Part shown: positions 32,569 to 41,391 of the stretch, in pieces
How the letters are laid out: each line of letters starts with the position of its first letter
How positions within the stretch are numbered: the stretch's first letter is position 1
From: Acidobacteriota bacterium
GTDB lineage: Bacteria > Acidobacteriota > Blastocatellia > Pyrinomonadales > Pyrinomonadaceae
Assembly (NCBI GenBank): GCA_019242475.1
Contig: JAFAVK010000049.1
Location: 1 to 43,628, forward strand
Length of the DNA stretch: 43,628 nt
Direction: 5' to 3'
Notes under the pieces: generated by a model
What the model was told of the DNA's origin: nothing
Seen by the model: only the letters and a program-made list of their open reading frames with translations
The model's database searches: none
Program-made: the position numbers and the translations under genes

Positions 32569-35500
32569 TTGAAAAGAGCCGGGCTGAAAATTTTAAGGCG
32601 GACGTTGCTCGCGGCGGCGGTCGCGGCGGCGGCCGTGTGTTTCGTCTTCGGCGCGAGGTGGTGGACTGCGTCGGCCGACGAAGGCGGGGCGGATGTGCGC
32701 GTGGGCGACGAGGTCGAGAGGCAGATCGACTCGGCGCTCTACACGCGCGCGGAGTTCTTCGGCGCGCAGGCGCGCGTGCCCTACCCCTCGGCCGAGGCGC
32801 GCAACCGCCTGGCGGAGCTGCGCGGGCGGCTTCCGAAAGAGCCGCGCGTCACCCTCGCGCTCGCGCGGCTCGACGAGAAGCTCGGGCGCTACGAGCTGGC
32901 CCAGGGCGAGACCGAGGAGTACGCGGCGGAGTCGGGCGGCCGTCTCGAAGCGCTCTCCGAGTTGGCCGCGTTCGAGCACCGCCGCGCGCTCTTCGCCAAA
33001 GAGGCGGCGACGATAGACTCGATGCTGCACGCCGCGCCCGACGGGGAGCGCGCCCCCTTGCTAGACAGGCTCGTCCGCCTCGCGGAGGCGCAGAAGCTTG
33101 AAACGTATCTCCGCCCCGAGTTCTTCGAGCGCGTCATCGGCGAGCACCCCGAAGACTTCCGCGTCGTGGCCGACTACGTCCAAAGGCTCGCCGAAAAGAA
33201 GAACCCGGCCGCCGCGCTCGAAGCCCTGCGCCGCTACCGCGAACGCTTCCCCAGGCGCCGCCGCTACTTCTTGGAGAAGGAGGTCGCGCTGCTCGAAGCG
33301 GCGGGCCGCGCGCGCGAGGCCGAGGCGGTCTACGTCAACAACTTCGATCCGTTCTGGCCCGAAGACCTCTCCGAGAAGTTCTACCAATTCCTGCGCGACC
33401 AGGATCGCTTCCGCACCTACGGCGCCGAACTCCGCGAAGCCTTCCGCCGTGACCCCTCGGATTTCAACGTCGCCGTCCGGCTGTTCCACTTCCGCAGGCA
33501 CGCCTACGACGAGCAGACGGCGGGCATCTTCGCGCGCGTGGAAGAGGCGCGCGCGGCCCGCCGCATCGCCTGGCAGCCGGAAGAGCTTTCGACCGCCGCG
33601 CGGCTCCTCATCAAAGAGGGCGACGGCGACACGGCCTCGCGCTTCCTCTACACCCTCGTCGCGCGCGGGCAGTTGGGGAAGGGGACGCCCGAGCGCGCGA
33701 AGGTTCTGTATCAGCTCTTCGAACTCCTCTCCGACGCGGGTGACGAGCGGCTGCCGCTCACGCGCGGCGACTTGAGGTTCTACCGCGACGTGGCCTCTTC
33801 CGACCCGCACCCGGGGATGCTGGGCGGTGTCCTCTCGCTCATCTTCTCCGGCGAGAACCCCGCGCGCGAGATGAAGGAGGAGGACGAGGCGGCCGTCAAG
33901 CTCTTCAACCGCGCGGCGGCCTACCGCGTCTTCAACGCCTACAAGGAGGAGAACCCGACCTCGCCCGAGCTGGCGCAGATGTACCTCGACCTCGTCAGGC
34001 TTTACAGCAAAGAGAAGGAGCCGCGCGTCGCCGAGGAGGCGCTCGCCGAGTTCGAGCGCAGGTACGGAGACGCACCGCAATACCCGGAGGTGGCCCTCAA
34101 GCTCGCCGACTGCTACGTCCTCCTCGGCCGGCACGAAGAGGAGCGCGCCGTCTACACGCGCGTCCTCGACTACCTCGGCAAGCGCCGCGACGGGAAAGCT
34201 CCGCTCGTGCCGACCGCCGCGCTCTCTGAGCCGACGGACGACAAGCCCGCGCTCGTCGAGTACCCGCCGAAGTCGAACCCCGGCATCAGGGCGGACGAGG
34301 ACGAGAAGGAGTCCGACAGTTATTACTACGAGGCGCCGTCGTACAGGGACTTCCTGGCCCCCCCGGAAGAAGGGAAAGAGACGTACTCCGAAACGGACGA
34401 CGAGAGCGAAACCGCGGGCGAAGGTTCGGAGGGGCGTGACTCGGGAGTGGTGCGCCCCGTTAAGGTCACTTACGCCGACGTGCTCGCGCGCCACGTCGCG
34501 TCGCTCTCGAAGGAGAATAGGACGGAGGAGGTGCTGGCACTCTACGCGGGCGAGATTAAAAAGTACCCGGACGAACAGGGGCTCTACGAGCAGATGTTGC
34601 AATGGCTCGGGCAGACCAACCTCTTCGACGAACAGGCGCGCGTCTACAGGGAAGCGCTCGGGCGTTTCCCCGGCGAGACCTGGCGCGATCGCCTGGCACG
34701 CTGGCTCCTGCGGCGCGAGCGAAAGAAAGAGTTCGAGGAGTTCTCGCGCGAGCTGGTCGGCAAGCTCGACGACCAGGAGGCCGAACGCTATCTCACGCAG
34801 TTCGTCGGCGCGCAGTCGGGCGCGACGGCCCCAGACTTCGAGTCGAACCTCTACCTCGGCCTCTACAGCCTCGCGCACGAGCGTTTCCCCGAAGACATCA
34901 GCCTCGTCCAGGGGCTTCTAAAGTTCCACGCGGCGCACGCCCGTTGGGACGAGTACCGTCGGCTCCTCGCCGAGTACTACTTCGTCTCGCCGTCGATACG
35001 CGAGCAGTTCCTCGCGCACCTCGCGGAGAAGGGCGAGCTGCGCGCGCGCCTCGACGCCGTCCGCGAAGTGTTGAAGACGCGCGCCGCGGCAGACGCGGGC
35101 AAAGACTCGCCGCCGGCCGTCGCGTCTCTGCCCTACAAGCTCTTCCGCGCGGACGCCGCGGCGCGCCTCTCCGAATATGAGGAGGCAGTGGACGCCTACC
35201 GCGAGCTGAACCGGCTCTACCCCTCGACGCCCGAGTTCGCCGAGCGGCTGGTCGCCCTCACGCGCTCGCTCGGCCAGGGCAACCGCCGGCTGCTCGAAGA
35301 GTCGGCCGCCGCCGCCCGCGCGCAGGCCGACGCGTACCCCTCGGAGGCGGGCTACCGCACGCGCGCGGGCGAACTCCAGGCGGAGCTGGGCGACTACGCC
35401 CGCGCCCGCGCCGAGTGGTCGCGGCTCGTCTCGCTCGCGCCGGGCGACGACGACGCCTACCTCGAAGCGGCCACGGTCTTCTGGGACTACTTCCAGTACG

Positions 35501-38500
35501 ACGACGCGCTGCAAACCATCCAGCAGCTCAGGCGCGAGACCGGCGACCCGACGACCTACGCCTTCGAGGCGGGCGCGATCCTCGAAGCGAAGCACCGTCT
35601 GCCGGAGGCCGTCGCCGAATACGTCAAGGCTCTCGACGAGGACGCGCCCGCGCACGGGCGCGCGCGCAGACGACTCGTCAAGCTCTACAAGCGGCCCGGC
35701 GTGCCGGCGCTGATAGCCGGCGCCCACGCGCGCACGCGCGCGGGCGGCTCGTGGGGTGTGACGCTCGGCTACGCCGCGCTCCTGAAGGAGGCAGGCCGTT
35801 GGGGCGACGCTTCGAGAGTGCTCACGGCCGAGGTCGCGCGCAGCCGTGACGTGGATTTCATCGAGCGCGCGCGGGAGAAGTTTTCGGAAGCGGAAGACAT
35901 TGGGGGAGAGCGTGCCTGCCTCAAACGTCTGGTTCAAGTCTCGACCGGCCCGCGTCAAATCATCTCTCACAGTCTGCAACTGGCGGCGAGCTACGGCAGC
36001 AAGGGCGAGCGCGTGGCCGCGGCGTCGGTCGTGCGCGGGCTGCTGCGCAGATTTCCTTTGAACTACGGGGTTCTTCAGGAGGCGTCCGCCTCCTACGCGC
36101 GGCTGGGGCTCGCCGAAGAGTCTTTGCAAGTCCTGCGCGAAGGGGCGGCGCGCGGCCGCGGGCAGTACCGGGCCGAGTTCTCTCGAAAGCTGGCGGCGCG
36201 TCTGTTGGAGATGAACAGGGGGGCGGAGGCGCGCGGCGTCCTCGAACGTCTGCACGCGGAAGACCCGCTCGACCTCGGCGTCTTCCGCGCGCTGGCGCGG
36301 CTCTACGCGCGCACGGGAGAGGGCGACGCGCTGAAAGCCGCCTTCGACCGGACGCTCGGCGCCTTGCGCGGGACGGACGCCGACCCGAGGGAGATGCGGG
36401 CGCAGGTGGCCGACCTGCGCCGCGCGATGATCACGGTCTTCACCAGCTTGCGCGACTACCGCGCCGCGATGGAGCAGCACGTCGAGATCGTCAACCGCGA
36501 CCCCGACGACGACACGGCCGTCGAGGCGGCCATCTCCTACGCGAAGCGCTACGGCGGCGCCGACGAGCTGCTGGCCTACTACCAGAAGACGGCCGCGCAG
36601 GCTTACAAGAACTACCGCTGGCAGGTCGTGCTCGCGCGCATCTACGAGGCGAAGGGCGACCTCACTTCTTCGGCGCGCAGCTACCGCGAGGCGATAGCGA
36701 ATCAGCCCGAGATGGTCGAGCTGCACGCGGCGCTCGCCGAGGTCTACGTCCGTGCGCGCGATTACGACGCGGCGCTCCGGGCGCTCAGCCGCGCTTCCGA
36801 GTTGTCGAACGACGACGCGCAGTACGTGCGGCGCACGGCCGAGGTGCTTGAGGCGGCCGGCCGGAAGCGCGAGGCGCAGGCCGTCCGGCGGAAGCTGCCC
36901 GGCGCGGAGGCGCCCAGACGGGAGAGCGCCGGGGAGCTTTTCGCGGACGCCGGGCGTGCGCTCGCCACCGACCGCGCGAAGGCGGTCGAACAGTACCGCG
37001 CCGCCTTCGAGGCGTTGGCCGCAGACCCTTACGGCCACGAGCTGCGCGCCTCCGAGATCAACGGCTACGTCCGCGCCGTGCGCGAAGACGAGGGGCTCGA
37101 CCGCCTCTTCGAGAGGCTCTGGGGCTTCCGCGAAAAGTTGGTCGCCGAGACCGAACGCAAAGATTCCACGAACGCGGGCAAGGCTCGAAGCATGTTGGAC
37201 GTGCTCGACGGCGCGCTGCCCGACGCGGTCGGCGCGACCGCCGCCGAGGTGGCGACGGGTGACGAACTCGAATCGCTCCTCCGAAGTCTGCGCGAGAAGA
37301 CGGACGACGCTCTGCGGGCGCAGGACGCCCACGGGACGCTCGCCCTGCTCCAGAACGTAAGTCACCGGGCGGGGTTCGTCGCGCTCGAAGAACGCGTGCT
37401 CGTCGCGCAGAAGGACGCGGCGCGCGCCTCCTCCGACCCGGCCGCCTTCCACGCGCGGCTCCGCTCGCTCGCCTCCTTCTACGCGGGCGGCGGCGAGTAC
37501 GCGCGGGCCGCCGAACTGCTCGAAGCGGAGAGCCGGACGGATGCGGCGCGCGACGATTTCGAGTACGCGAGCCTCGTCGCCGAATACTCGCGCCTCGCGG
37601 GCGACGGCGCGCGCGAGCTGTCGGCGCTCAGGAGCTACTACGACCGCAACAGGTCGGAACCGGCCGACAACGCCGACCCGCTCGTCGGGCGATACCTCGA
37701 TGTGCTTTACGAATCAGGCCCGCAGGGGCGGGAGGAGCTTGCGCGGCGCGCGCAGGAGGGGCAGACGCGCTACGGCCTCCAACTCATCAACTTCCTCATT
37801 GCCAAAGGCGAGCGGCAACTCGCGCACACGGCCGTCGCGGCCGCTGCGCTCCCCGCGGAGTGGAAGCTCGCGCGCCAGGCGCAGGTGGGCCTCGCGCTCG
37901 GCGAGTTCGACGCGCAGGGCGAAGCCTACTTCAAGGCCGCGCTCATTCCCGCGCCGATAGGCGAACTCCTCAAGGCGAAAGGCGGAACCGGCGGACTGTC
38001 GGGCGACGACTGGTCACGTCTTGAGACGGATTACGGGCGCTGGCTTTACACGAGCGGCGGCGGAGACCGTGCGAGGGCCGGCGCGGCGCTCCCGGCGGTC
38101 GTCGAGGCGCGGCCGCGCGACCCGGCCGCGCAGAGAGAGCTTGCACGCTGGTATCTCGCGCGCGGGGACGCGCGGGCCGCGCTCGAACACCTGACCATCG
38201 CGGACGAAGAGTCGCGCGACGACGCACAGACGCTCGCCGACATGGGCTCGGCCCACTTCATGCTCGGCGAGCGCGAGCGGGCGAACGCCGTCTGGGCGAA
38301 ACTGCTCGAAGGCGAATGGCCCGGGACGGACACGTGCCTCCTTTATCTGAAGACGCTCGCCGGCCACGGCCTCGCCGCCGAGGCGCGGGGTAGACTCGCG
38401 CCGGTCGTCGCGCGGCGGCTGAAGGAGATGGGCTACGGCTCGCGCGCGGATGAAACAATCGAGGAGTTAAAGCCGCTGCTCGCCGCGCTGTCGGCCTCGT

Positions 38501-40383
38501 TCGGAAAAACGGCCGACGACGAAGAGGGCGGGGCGCCTTTGTCGAGGCGGGACGAGGAGGCGCGGGCGGCCTTCTTCCGAAAGCTCTGCGGGGCGGAGGC
38601 CGAAGACACGCGGCTCCCGCAACTGATTGTCGAAGACGGTTTGGTCGGCCGTGCGTGGCTCGGCGACTTCTACGCGCTGCTCGTCGGGCGTTCGTCGGGG
38701 CCGCCGAGTTACGAATACGACTACGAGTTCGCGAACTTCACACGGAACGCCCTCGACGACGCGGAGCCCGAGCCGGCCTTCGACCACTCCAACTCGTTCC
38801 GCGTCCAGGAGTCCGACAGCGAGCGCGGCAAATGGCAGAGGCAATACCTTGAATACCTGCTCGACGAAGGGCGTAACGCCGAGGCGTTAAAAATAATCTC
38901 CTCCGTCGAGGGCGAACTCGTCCGCCGCTACGCGCGGCCCCCCTGGCTGCGCCTGGCGAAGGTGAGGCTTGAGCTGCGGAGCGGCCGGGTCGAGAAGGCG
39001 CTCGCCGACCTGAGAGTCTTCGTCGGGGCCGACGTGCCGAAGGGCCTTTCTAAAATCTCCGCGCCGAGCGTCGAGCGTTTGAGTGAGGCGGTCGCGCTGC
39101 TCGGGGACGAGCGCCGGGAGGCAGCGGCCACGCAACTGACGGAGGCGACTTACACGCAGCTTCTCGCGCTCGGGCAGTACCGCGCCCCCTACTTCGTCGC
39201 GCTCGCGGGGGTCGCGTTCAGGGGCGGCGACGTGGGACGGGGCGAGAAGCTGCTGCGCCTTTTGGTTGACCTCGCCGGCGACGACACGAGGGACGAGGCC
39301 GCGGCGCAGGTCGCGGCGCTGCCGGGGGTGAAGGAGCGTGCGGCCGCCTTGGAGCGTGTTGAGCTGCCGGAAGAGTCGAACGATGTGTCAGGCGTGCGCG
39401 CTCTGGAACTGGCGGCGGAGACGGCCGGCTCGTTCGGGCGCTACGAGTTGGCCGCCGACTTCCGCGCGACCCTCGCCGCCGCGCAGCCCGACGACTACAC
39501 GAACCGCATAGAGCTGGCGCGTCTGCTCGCGGCGGCCGGGCACCGGGAGGACGCGGCCGCGCAACTCTCCGGCGTCATCAACGACCGTAGCGCGCCGCGC
39601 GTCGCGCGCTGGCAGGCCGTCTGGGTCGCCCCGGAAGTGACGGGCGGCAGAGCCGACCTGTGGGAATCGCTCAAACGTGTCTCCGGCGCGTCGGCGAAGC
39701 AAGACGGCGAGATGAGCGCCGCGCTCGGCGCGAGAAGGGTGTGGGCCGAAGGTCGCGCCGCCGAGGCGGCGGAGCTTTTGCAACGCGCGGCGGCGGACGA
39801 CCCGAACCCTCTGCTCGAATTCTTCGACGGCGTGCTCGACGCCGAGTGCGGGCGCAAGGCGGACGCCGAGCGCGCCTTTGCGTCGGCGCTGCGTTCGCAG
39901 TCGGGCGCGGACATCTCGGCGGCGTTCGGCACAGAGAGGGACAGCGCCCTCCGCGAGCTGATCCGCCTGCAACTCTCTTCGGGTCGGCCCGACGCCGCTT
40001 TGAAACTCGCCGCGCTTGATACGGAGCTCGTCAGGCAGTCTTCGACGGAGGACGGCGGCACGAGAGAAGAAGAAGAACAGGAAGATGCCGCGCGCGGGGC
40101 ACCGGCCGCGCCGAGCTACGGCACGCTGAAGGAGCGTGCGGCCGTTCGGCGCGCGGCGTCGGAGGCGGAGCTGCTCGGGATGCTCTCGGCCGCCGCGGAG
40201 CAGCTAGAGGACTTCGGCAGGGCGGCGGAGTTCGAGCGCGCGCGCACGGGCCGCCTGTCGGACGAAGGAGCGCGCGCGGCCTCGCGGGGGCGGGTCGCAC
40301 GGCTCGAACAGTTGAGGAAGCGCAGGCAGGGCGCGGGCAAGCCGCCGCTGGTCGTTGACCGCACGCTGGTCGCGAAATGGTGA
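32569..40383 (+). CDS. Giant membrane-anchored TPR protein (2604 aa)
   Basis: 2604 residues from a TTG start (GAGG overlapping the upstream TGA stop, 7 bases before). One membrane helix at about 10-30, then almost entirely paired-helix repeats of TPR/HAT type, e.g. EAVDAYRELNRLYPSTPEFAERLVAL, GDYARARAEWSRLVSLAPGDDDAYLEAATVFWDY, GDLTSSARSYREAIANQPEMVELHAALAEVYVRARDYDAALRALSRASE. Two acidic low-complexity breaks interrupt the solenoid: near 570-630 (DEDEKESDSYYYE, ETDDESETAGEG) and near 2040-2090 (YEYDYEF region). It probably forms a long scaffold outside the membrane that gathers the neighbouring VIT/vWA and propeller proteins. No catalytic motif was found. The function is unknown. Confidence 0.9.
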   Translation: MKRAGLKILRRTLLAAAVAAAAVCFVFGARWWTASADEGGADVRVGDEVERQIDSALYTRAEFFGAQARVPYPSAEARNRLAELRGRLPKEPRVTLALARLDEKLGRYELAQGETEEYAAESGGRLEALSELAAFEHRRALFAKEAATIDSMLHAAPDGERAPLLDRLVRLAEAQKLETYLRPEFFERVIGEHPEDFRVVADYVQRLAEKKNPAAALEALRRYRERFPRRRRYFLEKEVALLEAAGRAREAEAVYVNNFDPFWPEDLSEKFYQFLRDQDRFRTYGAELREAFRRDPSDFNVAVRLFHFRRHAYDEQTAGIFARVEEARAARRIAWQPEELSTAARLLIKEGDGDTASRFLYTLVARGQLGKGTPERAKVLYQLFELLSDAGDERLPLTRGDLRFYRDVASSDPHPGMLGGVLSLIFSGENPAREMKEEDEAAVKLFNRAAAYRVFNAYKEENPTSPELAQMYLDLVRLYSKEKEPRVAEEALAEFERRYGDAPQYPEVALKLADCYVLLGRHEEERAVYTRVLDYLGKRRDGKAPLVPTAALSEPTDDKPALVEYPPKSNPGIRADEDEKESDSYYYEAPSYRDFLAPPEEGKETYSETDDESETAGEGSEGRDSGVVRPVKVTYADVLARHVASLSKENRTEEVLALYAGEIKKYPDEQGLYEQMLQWLGQTNLFDEQARVYREALGRFPGETWRDRLARWLLRRERKKEFEEFSRELVGKLDDQEAERYLTQFVGAQSGATAPDFESNLYLGLYSLAHERFPEDISLVQGLLKFHAAHARWDEYRRLLAEYYFVSPSIREQFLAHLAEKGELRARLDAVREVLKTRAAADAGKDSPPAVASLPYKLFRADAAARLSEYEEAVDAYRELNRLYPSTPEFAERLVALTRSLGQGNRRLLEESAAAARAQADAYPSEAGYRTRAGELQAELGDYARARAEWSRLVSLAPGDDDAYLEAATVFWDYFQYDDALQTIQQLRRETGDPTTYAFEAGAILEAKHRLPEAVAEYVKALDEDAPAHGRARRRLVKLYKRPGVPALIAGAHARTRAGGSWGVTLGYAALLKEAGRWGDASRVLTAEVARSRDVDFIERAREKFSEAEDIGGERACLKRLVQVSTGPRQIISHSLQLAASYGSKGERVAAASVVRGLLRRFPLNYGVLQEASASYARLGLAEESLQVLREGAARGRGQYRAEFSRKLAARLLEMNRGAEARGVLERLHAEDPLDLGVFRALARLYARTGEGDALKAAFDRTLGALRGTDADPREMRAQVADLRRAMITVFTSLRDYRAAMEQHVEIVNRDPDDDTAVEAAISYAKRYGGADELLAYYQKTAAQAYKNYRWQVVLARIYEAKGDLTSSARSYREAIANQPEMVELHAALAEVYVRARDYDAALRALSRASELSNDDAQYVRRTAEVLEAAGRKREAQAVRRKLPGAEAPRRESAGELFADAGRALATDRAKAVEQYRAAFEALAADPYGHELRASEINGYVRAVREDEGLDRLFERLWGFREKLVAETERKDSTNAGKARSMLDVLDGALPDAVGATAAEVATGDELESLLRSLREKTDDALRAQDAHGTLALLQNVSHRAGFVALEERVLVAQKDAARASSDPAAFHARLRSLASFYAGGGEYARAAELLEAESRTDAARDDFEYASLVAEYSRLAGDGARELSALRSYYDRNRSEPADNADPLVGRYLDVLYESGPQGREELARRAQEGQTRYGLQLINFLIAKGERQLAHTAVAAAALPAEWKLARQAQVGLALGEFDAQGEAYFKAALIPAPIGELLKAKGGTGGLSGDDWSRLETDYGRWLYTSGGGDRARAGAALPAVVEARPRDPAAQRELARWYLARGDARAALEHLTIADEESRDDAQTLADMGSAHFMLGERERANAVWAKLLEGEWPGTDTCLLYLKTLAGHGLAAEARGRLAPVVARRLKEMGYGSRADETIEELKPLLAALSASFGKTADDEEGGAPLSRRDEEARAAFFRKLCGAEAEDTRLPQLIVEDGLVGRAWLGDFYALLVGRSSGPPSYEYDYEFANFTRNALDDAEPEPAFDHSNSFRVQESDSERGKWQRQYLEYLLDEGRNAEALKIISSVEGELVRRYARPPWLRLAKVRLELRSGRVEKALADLRVFVGADVPKGLSKISAPSVERLSEAVALLGDERREAAATQLTEATYTQLLALGQYRAPYFVALAGVAFRGGDVGRGEKLLRLLVDLAGDDTRDEAAAQVAALPGVKERAAALERVELPEESNDVSGVRALELAAETAGSFGRYELAADFRATLAAAQPDDYTNRIELARLLAAAGHREDAAAQLSGVINDRSAPRVARWQAVWVAPEVTGGRADLWESLKRVSGASAKQDGEMSAALGARRVWAEGRAAEAAELLQRAAADDPNPLLEFFDGVLDAECGRKADAERAFASALRSQSGADISAAFGTERDSALRELIRLQLSSGRPDAALKLAALDTELVRQSSTEDGGTREEEEQEDAARGAPAAPSYGTLKERAAVRRAASEAELLGMLSAAAEQLEDFGRAAEFERARTGRLSDEGARAASRGRVARLEQLRKRRQGAGKPPLVVDRTLVAKW

Positions 40384-40389
40384 GGAGGG

Positions 40390-41391
40390 ATGTCTCTCAT
40401 GCTCGGAGTCTTCAAGCAGCTCGTGCAAGAAGTCGTCAGGAAGTTTAAAGGGCGCATTGTGGTGTTCACGCTGAGCCTTGCGGTCGGCTTGGCCCTCGCC
40501 CTCCTGTGCAAGGTCGCGGTCGCTCCTTTAGCCAGCAGAGAGGAGAAACGCGCGGCGGTCAACGAACAGGCGCCCCCGGAGGGCTGCGCAGGGGGCGACA
40601 CCTTCGCCTCGCCGGAGGAGGTGGCCGGTGCGCTCCGGAGCGAGGACGTGGGCGTCAGGCGTGAGATGTTCCGCCGCCTCTTCGTGCTCCCCGGCCTGAC
40701 GACCGCCTACTACGACTACGAGCGGGACAGGGATTTCCCGGAGCGCGCCGAAGGGTTGAGGCTCCGGCGTGTGAACCTCGACCGTTCGCCCGAAGAGGAG
40801 GCACTCGTCACCTTCGTCCGCGTGGAGAGTCCCGTCGCGGTCGTTCTGAAGCGGCAGGCGTGCGGCTGGAAGGCGGTCGCCGCGGTCAGCTCGTGGCTGC
40901 GTTTTGAGGACTACCCGTACGAAGACTGGTTGGAGACGCCGGAGGCGATCCAGGCGGGCAGGCACTTGCTCCTCGTGCGCGACAGCACGGGCGACGCGAC
41001 GCGCTACACGCGCAGGGCGCGCCTGCTCAGTCTCGTCGGCGACCATCTGGAACAGGTGGCGGAGATCGAGGAGGAGACAATCAGCCCGTTTGAAAACTAC
41101 AAGGGGGACGACTGGGCGGAGTTGAAGCGGCGGCGGACGGCAACCGTCGAGTTCGTGCCGCCGTCCGCGGGTTCGCCCGCACGCTTGAACGTGGAGTACC
41201 GCGAAGAGGTTGTGAGGTATTCCGGCGTCGAGCCCCCGAACGTCTACTGGCGCGAGGACGACGGGGCGTGGCACCAGGCGCGCGGGCACTGGCGCACGAG
41301 ACACCGCGAGGTGATCAAGCCCGCCGTCGTCAGCGAGGAGCAGTTCGTATGGAGCGAGCAGAAGAGTCGTTTCGTCAAGGCCGGTTCGTAG
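40390..41391 (+). CDS. Membrane-anchored protein of unknown function
   Basis: 333 residues. A cytosolic basic start, one membrane helix (about 23-45, IVVFTLSLAVGLALALLCKVAV), then about 285 residues outside. The outer part has a short helical section (EEVAGALRSEDVGVRREMFRRLF) and beta-rich blocks with paired Trp/Tyr (CGWKAVAAVSSWLRFEDYPYEDWLE; EPPNVYWREDDGAWHQARGHW). Cys66 and Cys157 could form a disulfide. No family recognised. GAGGAGGG overlaps the TPR stop 7 bases before ATG, and the next gene starts inside this one, so expression is tightly linked to its neighbours. Confidence 0.8.
   Translation: MSLMLGVFKQLVQEVVRKFKGRIVVFTLSLAVGLALALLCKVAVAPLASREEKRAAVNEQAPPEGCAGGDTFASPEEVAGALRSEDVGVRREMFRRLFVLPGLTTAYYDYERDRDFPERAEGLRLRRVNLDRSPEEEALVTFVRVESPVAVVLKRQACGWKAVAAVSSWLRFEDYPYEDWLETPEAIQAGRHLLLVRDSTGDATRYTRRARLLSLVGDHLEQVAEIEEETISPFENYKGDDWAELKRRRTATVEFVPPSAGSPARLNVEYREEVVRYSGVEPPNVYWREDDGAWHQARGHWRTRHREVIKPAVVSEEQFVWSEQKSRFVKAGS

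Noticed and set aside
34918..37452. 844-codon open frame antisense to the giant TPR gene
   Set aside because: Arg/Val/Glu-rich with no domain or start signal; it is the mirror of GC-biased codons in the TPR gene, like many other long antisense frames here.
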